Assembly (NCBI GenBank): GCA_002314435.1
Contig: DCFV01000046.1
Location: forward strand, 32,591-58,695
Source: Acidobacteriaceae bacterium UBA1795
GTDB lineage: Bacteria > Acidobacteriota > Terriglobia > Terriglobales > Acidobacteriaceae
Direction: 5' to 3'
Length of the DNA stretch: 26,105 nt
The notes below the pieces were generated by a model. The model saw only the letters and a program-made list of their open reading frames with translations. It had not been told where the DNA came from and did not search any database. Made by a program: the position numbers and the translations under genes. Positions 15,826-23,984 of the stretch are shown piece by piece. The first letter of the stretch is position 1. Each line of letters starts with the position of its first letter.

Positions 15826-17693
15826 CGGGGTCGCACCAACCTGATGGAAACTGTTTGATTCGCGGGCCCCATGGAAAACACGCAGTCGCTGAAGCGCGAC
15901 GGCCCCATGCGCCCTTTGGGGTTATTGGAGGCGCCAACGGGTTCCTTCGGGATACCGAGAAACCCCGCATCGAGATTCCGGTTGCCGTTCTCATCCTGAT
16001 AGACCGTCACGGCGTATTGCCCTGGCGGCAAATTGCCTGCATCGATGCGGACTGTGGACCCTGTCTCCGCCGGCGTGACAAACCCGCTGCGCATAGCCTT
16101 CGCTTTGTCCTGCGGGAATCCATCCGGTGAGTTGAAGACGAGATAAGCTAACTCACCGTGCGCATTCGGCGGCAGTTGTACGCTGAGCAAGAGACGTCCC
16201 TCCTGCGCCGTCTGAGCCGTCAATGCGGTGGCCGCAAGCGCAGCAACACCCGCGCTCAGAAACAAGCGCCGGACCGCAAAAAAAGCGCCGCGCGCTCCGT
16301 GGCGCAGATCGATCAGAGCGCCAAGCTTCTCGTAGGTGGCACGCGTAAAAGGGAACCAGTGGATCGGACGGCCGCGTGATGAACCAACGGCCATCACGGT
16401 CTTTACGCGACTGAAGGCGCGTAGCCCATCCGGCCCATGATAGCGTCCGTACCCGCTCGCACCGTTGCCACCAAATGCTGCATGCGGGTTGGCGATATTG
16501 CGTATCACGTCGTTAACGGCACAACTGCCCGCACGCAGTGCCGCGGCAACCCTCTGCCCGCGCCGCATGTCGCCGGTCCACACGCTAGCGCTCAGCGCAA
16601 ATTCGCTAGCGTTAGACCGCTGAATCGCCTCCGCCTCGGTGAAGAACGGCGCAACGCACAGCACCGGACCAAATGTTTCTTCAATGAGGAGTCGTGCGTC
16701 GTCGGGAACGTGGCTTAGCACCATGGGAGCGTCGCCGCAGGCTCCGGCTGCATGACCTGTGTCAAGATGTGCGCCGCGTGCGAGCGCGTCCTCCACCTGG
16801 ATATCCAGTCGTTGTCGAGCACTCTCGCTGTGCAGCGTACCTAGATCGAAATCATGCCCGTGCCCTACACGAAGGGTCGCCACTCGCTCGAGGAGCCGCC
16901 GCAGAAACTCGTCGTAGATCGACTGCTCCACATATGCGCGCTTGATAGCCACACACACCTGTCCGGCATGGGAGAAGGCGCCGTACACGACACCCTCCAC
17001 CGTGCGCTCCAGATTGCAATCGGCAAAGATCAGAGCGGCGTCCTTACCACCCAACTCCAACACGGTGGGAATCAACCGCGCAGCCGCCTGCGCCGCAACA
17101 GCGCGCCCATTGGCGCTGCTACCTGTGAAGAAAACAATGTCGGGATCAGCACCAATGTACGCCCCTGCCGCTTCCGGCTCGTCGCTCGCCACCTGAGCTA
17201 GGTCTGGCGGCAGTACGCCACTGAACAGTTCCTCGATCTTGCGGGCTACAGCAGGCGTGCGCTCTGAGGCCTTTAGCACCACGGCGTTGCCTGCGTAGAG
17301 CGCCGTAATTGCCGGTATCATCGCCAGCTGAAACGGGTAGTTGGATGCGCCGTAAATGAGCGCCGCGCCGTGGGGTTCAAACTGCTCCTCAAACCGCGCG
17401 CCGTGATAAAAGAGCATGCTGGCGCCCACCTTACGCGGCGCGAGGATCTTCGCCGCGTGGTGCTCGTAGTAGAGCATCTGCTCGAGCGTGACTAACACGT
17501 CGCCGGAGAGCGCGTCGAGAGGCGGATTGCCCGTGTCCGTTACAACTGCGTCGACAATCGCTTCACGCACAGTGGCAATCCTGCGTCGCAGGTCCGACAG
17601 TACCCGAACGCGTGCATGAATTGGCAGTCGTCCCCAATCCTGCTGGGCTGCTCTTGCCCGTCGGATCCGCTCCTCTGCCGAGATGCTACTCAT
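15822..17693 (-). CDS. aldH: Carotenoid aldehyde dehydrogenase (AldH/CrtNc-like) fused to a C-terminal DUF2141 domain
   Basis: Residues ~1-460 form an NAD(P)-dependent aldehyde dehydrogenase. Visible active-site parts are ASNYPF with N118, K141 in LKASE, FFTGSSANG (188-196), the general base E213 in LELGGKD and the nucleophile C247 in GQVCVAIKR. The end PIHWFPFTRATYEKLGAL resembles the class 3 ALDH tail. In this operon it should oxidise the C30 carotenal made by CrtP to the acid used by CrtQ. Residues ~471-494 are a hydrophobic, signal-peptide-like stretch after a basic patch (RR). Residues ~498-620 are a DUF2141 domain (QDENGNRNLDAGFLGIPKE, GAFS-like NPKGRMGPSRF). The predicted topology puts ALDH in the cytoplasm and DUF2141 in the periplasm. 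A T7 run sits at the junction. At 623 residues it is ~150 longer than ordinary members. ATG 17693 overlaps the crtN stop. Confidence 0.88.
   Translation of the reverse strand: MSSISAEERIRRARAAQQDWGRLPIHARVRVLSDLRRRIATVREAIVDAVVTDTGNPPLDALSGDVLVTLEQMLYYEHHAAKILAPRKVGASMLFYHGARFEEQFEPHGAALIYGASNYPFQLAMIPAITALYAGNAVVLKASERTPAVARKIEELFSGVLPPDLAQVASDEPEAAGAYIGADPDIVFFTGSSANGRAVAAQAAARLIPTVLELGGKDAALIFADCNLERTVEGVVYGAFSHAGQVCVAIKRAYVEQSIYDEFLRRLLERVATLRVGHGHDFDLGTLHSESARQRLDIQVEDALARGAHLDTGHAAGACGDAPMVLSHVPDDARLLIEETFGPVLCVAPFFTEAEAIQRSNASEFALSASVWTGDMRRGQRVAAALRAGSCAVNDVIRNIANPHAAFGGNGASGYGRYHGPDGLRAFSRVKTVMAVGSSRGRPIHWFPFTRATYEKLGALIDLRHGARGAFFAVRRLFLSAGVAALAATALTAQTAQEGRLLLSVQLPPNAHGELAYLVFNSPDGFPQDKAKAMRSGFVTPAETGSTVRIDAGNLPPGQYAVTVYQDENGNRNLDAGFLGIPKEPVGASNNPKGRMGPSRFSDCVFSMGPANQTVSIRLVRPR
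16278..16284 (-). other. Seven-T homopolymer at the ALDH-DUF2141 junction
   Basis: On the coding (minus) strand this is TTTTTTT, reading Phe-Phe within GAFFAV just before the hydrophobic linker. With one T fewer, the frame would reach a TGA at 16258-16256 after seven further sense codons and end the ALDH there. It is the only long mononucleotide run near the junction and bears on whether the fusion is fixed, variable by slippage, or a sequencing artefact. Confidence 0.6.
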
Positions 17694-19225
17694 GCTGGTT
17701 CCAGATGTATCCCGCGGAATGGTTGCGGCGCCGGGTAAGGAATGCGGTATCCCTTGCAGATCAGGTTGGCAGAGATGCGCGCAGACTCGAAGATCGTTGG
17801 CAGACCGCTGCCCGGGTGCGTGCCGCCGCCCACCAGATAGCAGTGATCGAACTCTTCGAACTTATTGTGCGGCCGCATGAACAGCATTTGGCTCCAATTG
17901 TGGCCCATGTTAAAGGTCGCACCTAAAAAGACGGAGCGGTCCGTCTCCCAATCCTCGGGCGTCACAATCAGCTCTTCGCGAATGTGCTGCGCCAGATCCG
18001 TGTAGGGCGTGCGTTCGGCCAGCACTTGCAGCACGCGCTCCCTATAGCGAAACTCCTCTTCTGCCCAGTTGATGCCGCTCGAGTTGTTCGGCACCGGCAC
18101 CAGGATGTACAGCGCAGAGTGGCCCGCGGGCGCGGTGCTTGTGTCGGTCACGGCCGAGTTCCGCACATAGATCGAGATGTCCTCTGAAGTAACCTTGCGA
18201 TGCGTAATGTCGTTCAGATTCTTCTTGTAGTCGCGCGCGAGGACGATCGTGTGGTGTTCGCCATCGGGGTAGCTGCGGTCTAGGCCCAGGTACATCATGA
18301 ACGTGGAACAGGACCACTTGCGCTTGCCGAGCGTCTCCGGTTTGTGACGGCGCAGTTCGTCGGGTTCGAACAGCGTGCGCATGGCATGGCCAAAGTCGGC
18401 ATTGATGACCACATCGTCGAATTCGAACTTTTCGCCGCTCTCCAGTTCCACACCCACTGCCTTACGATCGCGCGTGAGTACGCGGCGCACCGGGGTGGAT
18501 GTGTGAATCTGCGCGCCGCCCTCGCGCGCCACCTTGGCCATCGCATCGCTGATGCGGCAAAGCCCGCCCTGCACGTGATACACGCCGTGTGCGTGCTCCG
18601 TGTAAGGAATCATTGTGAAGAGTCCCGGGCAATCCCACGGTGACATGCCCAGATATTTCGACTGAAAAGTGAACGCCAGTCGCAACTGCTCTGAGCGAAA
18701 ATACGAGGCCAGAACACCGTGCAACGAACGGCCCGGTGCAATGTGCGGCAGAGCCGCCATGAGCGTGGGGCTGAACAGGCTTAGCGGGCTGCCATAGGGT
18801 TTCTGAAGGCACGGATACAACTTTTCAAAGCGCACACTCTCGCGCGCCAGAAAGCGATCGAATCCGGCTCCTTCGCCCGGGAACACACGCTCGATCTCCG
18901 CCCGCATCGCATCCGGGCGGGTGTAAGCGAGCATCGACTTGTCAGCAAAATTGAGCCGGTACATTGGCTCTAGCAGCCTGCAGTCGAGATACTCGCGCGC
19001 ATTGCGCCCACTCTCTGCAAACAGCTCATCCAAAAGGAACTTCATCATCAGGAAGGTGGGGCCCAGATCGAATCGGTACTCGCCCAACGCCACCTCGGCA
19101 TTGCGCCCGCCGATGGTTTCCTGCTTTTCGAACACCTGCACGTCGATGCCGCGCTGCGCCAGTAGCATGGCCGCAGCCAAACCGCCGGGCCCGGCACCAA
19201 TTACTGCCACCCGTTTACTTCCCAT
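17690..19225 (-). CDS. crtN: C30 carotenoid desaturase, 4,4'-diapophytoene/squalene desaturase-like (CrtN)
   Basis: This FAD-dependent CrtI-family desaturase of 511 residues is predicted to introduce the conjugated double bonds into a C30 backbone (4,4'-diapophytoene or squalene). The dinucleotide fold is VAVIGAGPGGLAAAM (6-20), followed by EKQETIGGR. SCSTFMMYLGLDRSYPDG, ALYILVPVPNNSSGINWAEE and the C-terminal GGGTHPGSGLPTIFESA resemble staphylococcal CrtN (CSAFLMYIGID, TGSGIDWSDE) more than CrtP. I chose ATG 19225, directly before the nucleotide fold, over a GTG at 19267. It is the first gene of the coupled carotenoid operon; about 84 nt separate it from the upstream terminator, so its promoter must lie there, but I see no convincing -35/-10 pair. 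Its stop overlaps the aldH start. Confidence 0.91.
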   Translation of the reverse strand: MGSKRVAVIGAGPGGLAAAMLLAQRGIDVQVFEKQETIGGRNAEVALGEYRFDLGPTFLMMKFLLDELFAESGRNAREYLDCRLLEPMYRLNFADKSMLAYTRPDAMRAEIERVFPGEGAGFDRFLARESVRFEKLYPCLQKPYGSPLSLFSPTLMAALPHIAPGRSLHGVLASYFRSEQLRLAFTFQSKYLGMSPWDCPGLFTMIPYTEHAHGVYHVQGGLCRISDAMAKVAREGGAQIHTSTPVRRVLTRDRKAVGVELESGEKFEFDDVVINADFGHAMRTLFEPDELRRHKPETLGKRKWSCSTFMMYLGLDRSYPDGEHHTIVLARDYKKNLNDITHRKVTSEDISIYVRNSAVTDTSTAPAGHSALYILVPVPNNSSGINWAEEEFRYRERVLQVLAERTPYTDLAQHIREELIVTPEDWETDRSVFLGATFNMGHNWSQMLFMRPHNKFEEFDHCYLVGGGTHPGSGLPTIFESARISANLICKGYRIPYPAPQPFRGIHLEPA

Positions 19226-19309
19226 GTTTCTCTTGTATACGGAGCCGGGTGTCTGCGAGCCGGGCACCTTCAGCGGGTAAACACAACCCGGGACGCACTT
19301 TCATTGCGT

Positions 19310-19354
19310 AAAAAGAGCCTCGCTGCGCACCCCCAAAAAAGGGTGCACAGCGAG
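19310..19354 (-). terminator. Rho-independent terminator after the MaoC-phosphate acyltransferase gene
   Basis: Arms 19319-19332 and 19341-19354 pair over 14 positions with one non-Watson-Crick position, which is G-U when read on the minus strand. The loop is 8 nt and, on the minus strand, the stem is followed by GCTCTTTTT. The hairpin begins 34 nt after the stop of the acyltransferase gene and upstream of crtN, so it separates the two transcription units. Confidence 0.82.
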
Positions 19355-19388
19355 ATTCAAGCGACACGGCTGGGTCCGCACGGGAAGT

Positions 19389-20774
19389 CTACACCGGGTC
19401 TTTGGCCAGCAGAACGCCTAGTGCGCAGCTGGCCATCCGCGCCAGTTCCCCGTCCGACCGGCTGGTCAGGACCACGGGCACCTTGGCACCCACCACCACG
19501 CCTGCCGCCAGCGCACCGGCCAGGTACTGCAGCTCCTTGAACAGGATGTTGCCCGCCTCCAGGTTGGGAACCATCAATAAATCCACATCGCCGGAAACGA
19601 GCGAATGTATCTTCTTGATCCGTGCCGCTTCGCTCGAAATGGCATTGTCGAACGCCAGTGGGCCGTCCACCGTCGCTCCTGTGATCTGCCCGCGGTCCAC
19701 CATCTTGCACAGCGCTGCAGCGTCGAGGGTGGAGGGAATGGCCGGGTTCACCGACTCCACCGCCGAAAGAATCGCCACCTTGGGATTGGCGATCTCCAGC
19801 GTGTTCAGCATATCGATGGCGTTCTGAAGAATGCTGATCTTGGTCTCGAGGTCGGGCTGGATGTTGATTGCCGCGTCGGTGACAAACAGGCTCTTGTGAT
19901 AGGCAGGAACATCCAGCGCAAATACGTGGCTGATCCGCCGTCCTGTGCGCATGCCGCCATCGCGCGAAACCACCGCGCTCATCAGCTCATCGGTGTGCAG
20001 TGCCCCCTTCATCAGCATCTGCACTTCGCCCTTGCGGGCCATCTCCACTGCGCGTGCGGCCGCCGCACGGCTTTCGGCCACATGAACAATCGGAATCTCG
20101 CTCAGGTCTAACTGCTCCTGCTCGGCTACGCTACGGATCGTCGACTCGTCGCCCACCAGCATAGGAAGAATCAGATTGTCCTTAAACGCGCGGTAGGCCC
20201 CACCCAGCGAAACCTGGTCGCACGGCCATACAATCGCCGTCCGCACCGTCGAGCGCTTGGTCGCCCGGGCAATCAACTCGTGGTAGCGTCGATAAGGATC
20301 AGCCACGATCAGTTGCGGAACCGGCAGAGTCGTCCACCGCATCCTCGTGGTTGGCGCCAGCAGGCGGGCAGTCCCAGTAAAGATCGAGAGCCCTTCTGCG
20401 TTCTTCGCCTCGCAGTCAAAGCTGATGATCTTCGTCTCGTCGTCCTTCGCCGTCACCTCAACGCGCACGAGGATGCGGTCGCCGACGTGCAACCGGTGGT
20501 GGAAGTCGAGTGAGATGTTGGTCAGCGTGCATCCCGGTCCGGGAATCTGCATGCTGAAAAGTCCCGAGACCAGCGACGCGCACCACATGTTCGGACCTGT
20601 CGGGGGGATGCCCCCAGTGCGTTCGGTGATTTCCTCCGGCTGCAGCACCGAGTGGAAGCCGGAAATTGATGCAAAAGCCATCCCGTCTTCCCGGGTCAGC
20701 ACATGCTCCGTTCTCGCCACATCGCCGATCGAGATCTGATCGTAGGTTTTGCTCTCAATGAATCCCAAATCCAT
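19389..20774 (-). CDS. MaoC-like domain/phosphate acetyl-butyryltransferase fusion
   Basis: This 461-residue cytoplasmic protein joins an N-terminal MaoC/hot-dog domain (~8-150) to a PTA_PTB phosphate acyltransferase domain (~170-455). It matches the family annotated as bifunctional enoyl-CoA hydratase/phosphate acetyltransferase. The acyltransferase half is strong: MLVGDESTIRSVAEQ near its start and VPNLEAGNILFKELQYLAGA plus VVLTSRSDG near its end are typical of Pta/Ptb, which exchange CoA for phosphate on acyl groups. The MaoC half appears to lack the usual catalytic Asp and His: where SGDxNPxH is expected it reads SGFHSVLQ (38-45). ATG 20774 is preceded by GAGGAGGAAGG; a longer in-frame start at 20849 is unlikely. 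No acetate or butyrate kinase gene is adjacent in the window. Confidence 0.88.
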   Translation of the reverse strand: MDLGFIESKTYDQISIGDVARTEHVLTREDGMAFASISGFHSVLQPEEITERTGGIPPTGPNMWCASLVSGLFSMQIPGPGCTLTNISLDFHHRLHVGDRILVRVEVTAKDDETKIISFDCEAKNAEGLSIFTGTARLLAPTTRMRWTTLPVPQLIVADPYRRYHELIARATKRSTVRTAIVWPCDQVSLGGAYRAFKDNLILPMLVGDESTIRSVAEQEQLDLSEIPIVHVAESRAAAARAVEMARKGEVQMLMKGALHTDELMSAVVSRDGGMRTGRRISHVFALDVPAYHKSLFVTDAAINIQPDLETKISILQNAIDMLNTLEIANPKVAILSAVESVNPAIPSTLDAAALCKMVDRGQITGATVDGPLAFDNAISSEAARIKKIHSLVSGDVDLLMVPNLEAGNILFKELQYLAGALAAGVVVGAKVPVVLTSRSDGELARMASCALGVLLAKDPV

Positions 20775-21001
20775 GCTAGCCTTCCTCCTCGCCGTCTGGC
20801 TGCCCTGCGCAGTCCGCGCCCATCTTAAGCCCTCGCCCTGCATACTCACTCGTGATTGTAGTCACCACCGGCTGTGCGCCCGCCTCCAGGCTTACAGCGG
20901 TTGCGCTGTCACCGGCTAGCCTTCGCAAAGAGGTGGAGAATTCCCCGATTTCCTTTCGGAACTTTGTACAACAGGAAGGACACTTTTCGCAGCAGGCCCG
21001 T

Positions 21002-22795
21002 TTACTTCGTACTGTCCGCGCCGCGTATCCGCGCCAGCCGGGGAACCGCGATTAATGTGAGCGCCACAAGGAAGATGGCGGCTGCGGTGAACTCCATCCG
21101 CTCCTGGCGCATGTCTTCCAGCAGCAGCTTCAAGGCGGTGAAAGCCAGCGCCATGTAGGCCACGCGCACCATCTGCACGCGTGTCAACCGTCCGCCGACC
21201 CAGGCCAACGCCAACGCAACCACGCACAGCGCAAGCGTGCGCAGAAGCGCAACCGGAACCACGTTCGCGTCGAGCCGCGGGCTGGCCACAGCCACAAGGG
21301 CGCCCACAGCAAATGCCGTGATGGCAAAAGCAGCTAGTAGTGCCATCGTCATGCGCAGAGCCTGCTCCACCCAGGGCTGCCCCGGCTCATCGCTCGCCGA
21401 CGCATACGCAACTAGCGCACAGAGCGCAACCGCGACGGCGGGCCCCGAGGGCGCCAGTGGCACGGAGCCGGCAAGCGTCCGGAATGCATGGACCAGCAGA
21501 CCCGACGCAAACCCGCCTATGACCAGGAATGCGACACCCTGCAATTGCAGTCCCCGTGCTCGCAGACGCGCGGCCAACAAAACTGCCGCAAGTCCCGTCA
21601 AGCCCAGCACCAGCCCTGCCGTGCGTGAAGTCGCGAGAACGAATGCAGCTCCCGTCAGCAGCACCGCGCTCCAAACAGAGAACAACTGCAAATTGCGCCG
21701 CTGTTCCGCGAGCCCAAACGGTCCGTACGCAACCACCGAGCACGCTCCGCCGAGCAGCAGGCAGAGTACCCCGTCTCCCGGCAGCCCGGCTCCCGGAATC
21801 AGCCAGCCCACGACGCACAGCAGCAGCCCAAATGCGATCATGGCCTGCACGGCTTGGATGACCGAAACAGGCTGCGCCCGACGTACAGCCCGCCGCACAA
21901 CACTCACGACGTCCAGCGCGAAGAGCAGCGTCACAATTGCAGCTACAAGTCCAATCCGCAGCGGCGGATAGTCGGCACGCGCCTCTGCCGGAAGGCGATA
22001 GACGTAGATCAGCGTCCATACCACGAAATCTGTGCAGAGCGCGGCCAGGGCCCGCAAGCTTTGAGCCGCTCGGCCCACACGCGTGAAATCGCACACTGCG
22101 ATCAACACAAGCAGAATGGCCGCAAACGGAGCAGTGCGGTGCGTACCCACGCACAAGGCCACAGCAGTGAGCGCTGCACCAGCGCCAGCAATCGAGAAGG
22201 CCACAGATCGCTCGCGCCAGAACCCCGCAGCTACTGCAAGCGCCGAGTAAACGGCCAGCAGCAGCGCCGCCACGGACGCCGACATCGCCTGGAAGCGCAT
22301 GGTCATTTCCCAAAGCATGGGCGCAAGAATGAGGATGGAGGTTGCGGCGTAGAGCGTCGCGGACAGCCGGCGCGCTGCGGCCCGTCCTGCCGCGAACAGC
22401 CAGCCTGCGGCATACAGCACGGCAATCACTGCGACAACTCCGCGTGGCAGCAGGCTCACCCCGGAGATCGCGCGCAACACGTATGCGCCGGCAACGCCCA
22501 GCAGCGCGGAACCAAATACGGAGAGTACGCCGGTTGCGTTGGTCCCTTCATCCGCGGCAGGTGCTTTCGGCGGTGCGGGCTCCCGACTTGCAGCCGCCGG
22601 CGTCATCACCGCCACCTGCATACTCGGTTCGTGCTCCAGTGCGGCTACACGCTGCTCCAGAGCCACAAGGCGCAGCATAATCTCATCGAGCTGTCCTGCG
22701 GTTTCGAGATGCGCGCCCACGGTCTCGCCTCCACCCGATCGGCAGCCCTCTGCCGGCATACGTTCAGCGCTAGTCGCCCGCTTCGGCCGGAACAT
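21002..22795 (-). CDS. Polytopic membrane protein, DUF2339-like
   Basis: This protein of 597 residues is very hydrophobic, with well over ten predicted membrane segments from about residue 85 to the end. The N-terminus is soluble and contains a short coiled coil (HLETAGQLDEIMLRLVALEQ and onward) followed by a Pro/Ala-rich linker. That layout is like DUF2339 membrane proteins, but the assignment rests on general architecture only. Start: ATG 22795 overlaps the nrfD-like gene by 26 nt; ATG 22759 would leave a 10-nt gap and is equally plausible, and neither has a good ribosome-binding site. It is probably the last gene of the redox operon. Function unknown; no catalytic or metal-binding motif is visible. 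Confidence 0.72.
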   Translation of the reverse strand: MFRPKRATSAERMPAEGCRSGGGETVGAHLETAGQLDEIMLRLVALEQRVAALEHEPSMQVAVMTPAAASREPAPPKAPAADEGTNATGVLSVFGSALLGVAGAYVLRAISGVSLLPRGVVAVIAVLYAAGWLFAAGRAAARRLSATLYAATSILILAPMLWEMTMRFQAMSASVAALLLAVYSALAVAAGFWRERSVAFSIAGAGAALTAVALCVGTHRTAPFAAILLVLIAVCDFTRVGRAAQSLRALAALCTDFVVWTLIYVYRLPAEARADYPPLRIGLVAAIVTLLFALDVVSVVRRAVRRAQPVSVIQAVQAMIAFGLLLCVVGWLIPGAGLPGDGVLCLLLGGACSVVAYGPFGLAEQRRNLQLFSVWSAVLLTGAAFVLATSRTAGLVLGLTGLAAVLLAARLRARGLQLQGVAFLVIGGFASGLLVHAFRTLAGSVPLAPSGPAVAVALCALVAYASASDEPGQPWVEQALRMTMALLAAFAITAFAVGALVAVASPRLDANVVPVALLRTLALCVVALALAWVGGRLTRVQMVRVAYMALAFTALKLLLEDMRQERMEFTAAAIFLVALTLIAVPRLARIRGADSTK

Positions 22796-23945
22796 TCTCC
22801 GCCGGCCACGGTGGCAGCAGCTTGATAAGAACCCAAAGAATCAGCAACGGCAGCAGCGAGAGCGCCAGCGCCACAAGCATGCCCTCGCGCGACACCAGGC
22901 CCACCTTGTAAGTCGTGTAGCCCAGATAACTCTTTGAGAACAGCTGGCCGCCAATCACTACATTCCAGCGCATGGCAAATATCCCCATCAGCGTGAGCAA
23001 ACCCGCTACCGCGTAAATACGCTTGCGGACGACCTCGCCCAATTTAACTACTTGTGTGATTGCCAGCAGCACCAGCGGAACGAGCGTGCCGCAGAGGATC
23101 TGCACCACGATGTGCGAGAAATAAAGCTTTGTGTGCACCATGAAGTTCAGACTGCGAAACGATTCGTCCGCCTCATAGACGCGATGAATTAGGTCCAGCA
23201 TCTCCAGGCTGAAGTCAATGATGAACGTGTAGAAGAGATACATCGCGATTGTGTCCACGCACCTCATATCGATATTGCGCCCGCGCAGCTTGGCCGTCGC
23301 CATGTAGAGCACCATGACGCACGCAATGCCTGAAACCATTGCCGAAAAAATGAACACCACAGGCATCAGCGGCGAAGACCACCAGGGATTGGCCTTGATA
23401 GACCCGAAAATGAAGCCCACATAGCCGTGCAGCATAAACGCTGAAGGAATGCCGATCAGCGTCACAATCCATCCCACCCGCTCATCAATGTGCAGGGCTC
23501 GCGGACTGATATTCGTCGAGCCCAGCGTCATGGCACGATAGACGATGCGCACGATCCCTTTCGACCTCTCCGCCAGCAACACGATGTCGCGTCGGTAGTC
23601 CAGCCAGATTTCGAATACCAGCACGGCCATCAGGTACCAGAGATATACGTAGCCGAACATGGCCATCGCCGAGGTGCTGTGCGGCGTAAAGTACATTTCC
23701 GGCGAGCGCTCCGGATGCCCCAGATGCAGCTGAAGCGGCAATGGCGCCACCAGCAGGAACGAAAGCGCGGTGAGTAGCGCCAGCCGGTAGGTGGGCTTCA
23801 CCGCATCTACGCGAAACACCCGCTCGAGCGAGGCCAGGATGAACGCACCCGCCACCAGCCCCGTGATGAACGGATACAGTACGATCAGCACGCTCCAGTG
23901 CAGCTCGATCTCGTTCGGATACATGAAACCTTCAACGCCGCCCAT
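22770..23945 (-). CDS. nrfD: NrfD/PsrC-like integral membrane protein (quinone-interacting subunit)
   Basis: This multi-pass inner-membrane protein of 391 residues has about nine or ten hydrophobic segments. Family-typical stretches are SVLIVLYPFITGLVAGAFIL near the N-terminus and PLPLQLHLGHPERS at about residue 70, the conserved HLGxPxR motif of the PsrC/NrfD family. Members exchange electrons or protons between the quinone pool and a periplasmic iron-sulfur partner. Here the partner is encoded 39 nt upstream. ATG 23945 follows AAGGGAGAG at normal spacing. The name nrfD denotes the family; a nitrite-reducing role is not implied because no NrfA is seen. It overlaps or abuts the DUF2339-like gene. 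Confidence 0.9.
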   Translation of the reverse strand: MGGVEGFMYPNEIELHWSVLIVLYPFITGLVAGAFILASLERVFRVDAVKPTYRLALLTALSFLLVAPLPLQLHLGHPERSPEMYFTPHSTSAMAMFGYVYLWYLMAVLVFEIWLDYRRDIVLLAERSKGIVRIVYRAMTLGSTNISPRALHIDERVGWIVTLIGIPSAFMLHGYVGFIFGSIKANPWWSSPLMPVVFIFSAMVSGIACVMVLYMATAKLRGRNIDMRCVDTIAMYLFYTFIIDFSLEMLDLIHRVYEADESFRSLNFMVHTKLYFSHIVVQILCGTLVPLVLLAITQVVKLGEVVRKRIYAVAGLLTLMGIFAMRWNVVIGGQLFSKSYLGYTTYKVGLVSREGMLVALALSLLPLLILWVLIKLLPPWPAENVPAEAGD

Positions 23946-23984
23946 ATCTCTCCCTTGTGCCCATTCGATCCGTCGCGCGCGTGC

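Noticed and set aside
20775..21001. Promoter for the MaoC-Pta gene (TACAAT at 20855-20860 on the minus strand)
   Set aside because: The -10-like hexamer is good but no -35 lies 16-18 nt upstream, so it is not listed as a feature.
21854..22825. Plus-strand open frame of about 323 codons opposite the DUF2339-like gene
   Set aside because: Arg/His/Cys-rich shadow of a hydrophobic membrane protein gene; it crosses the boundary with the NrfD-like gene.
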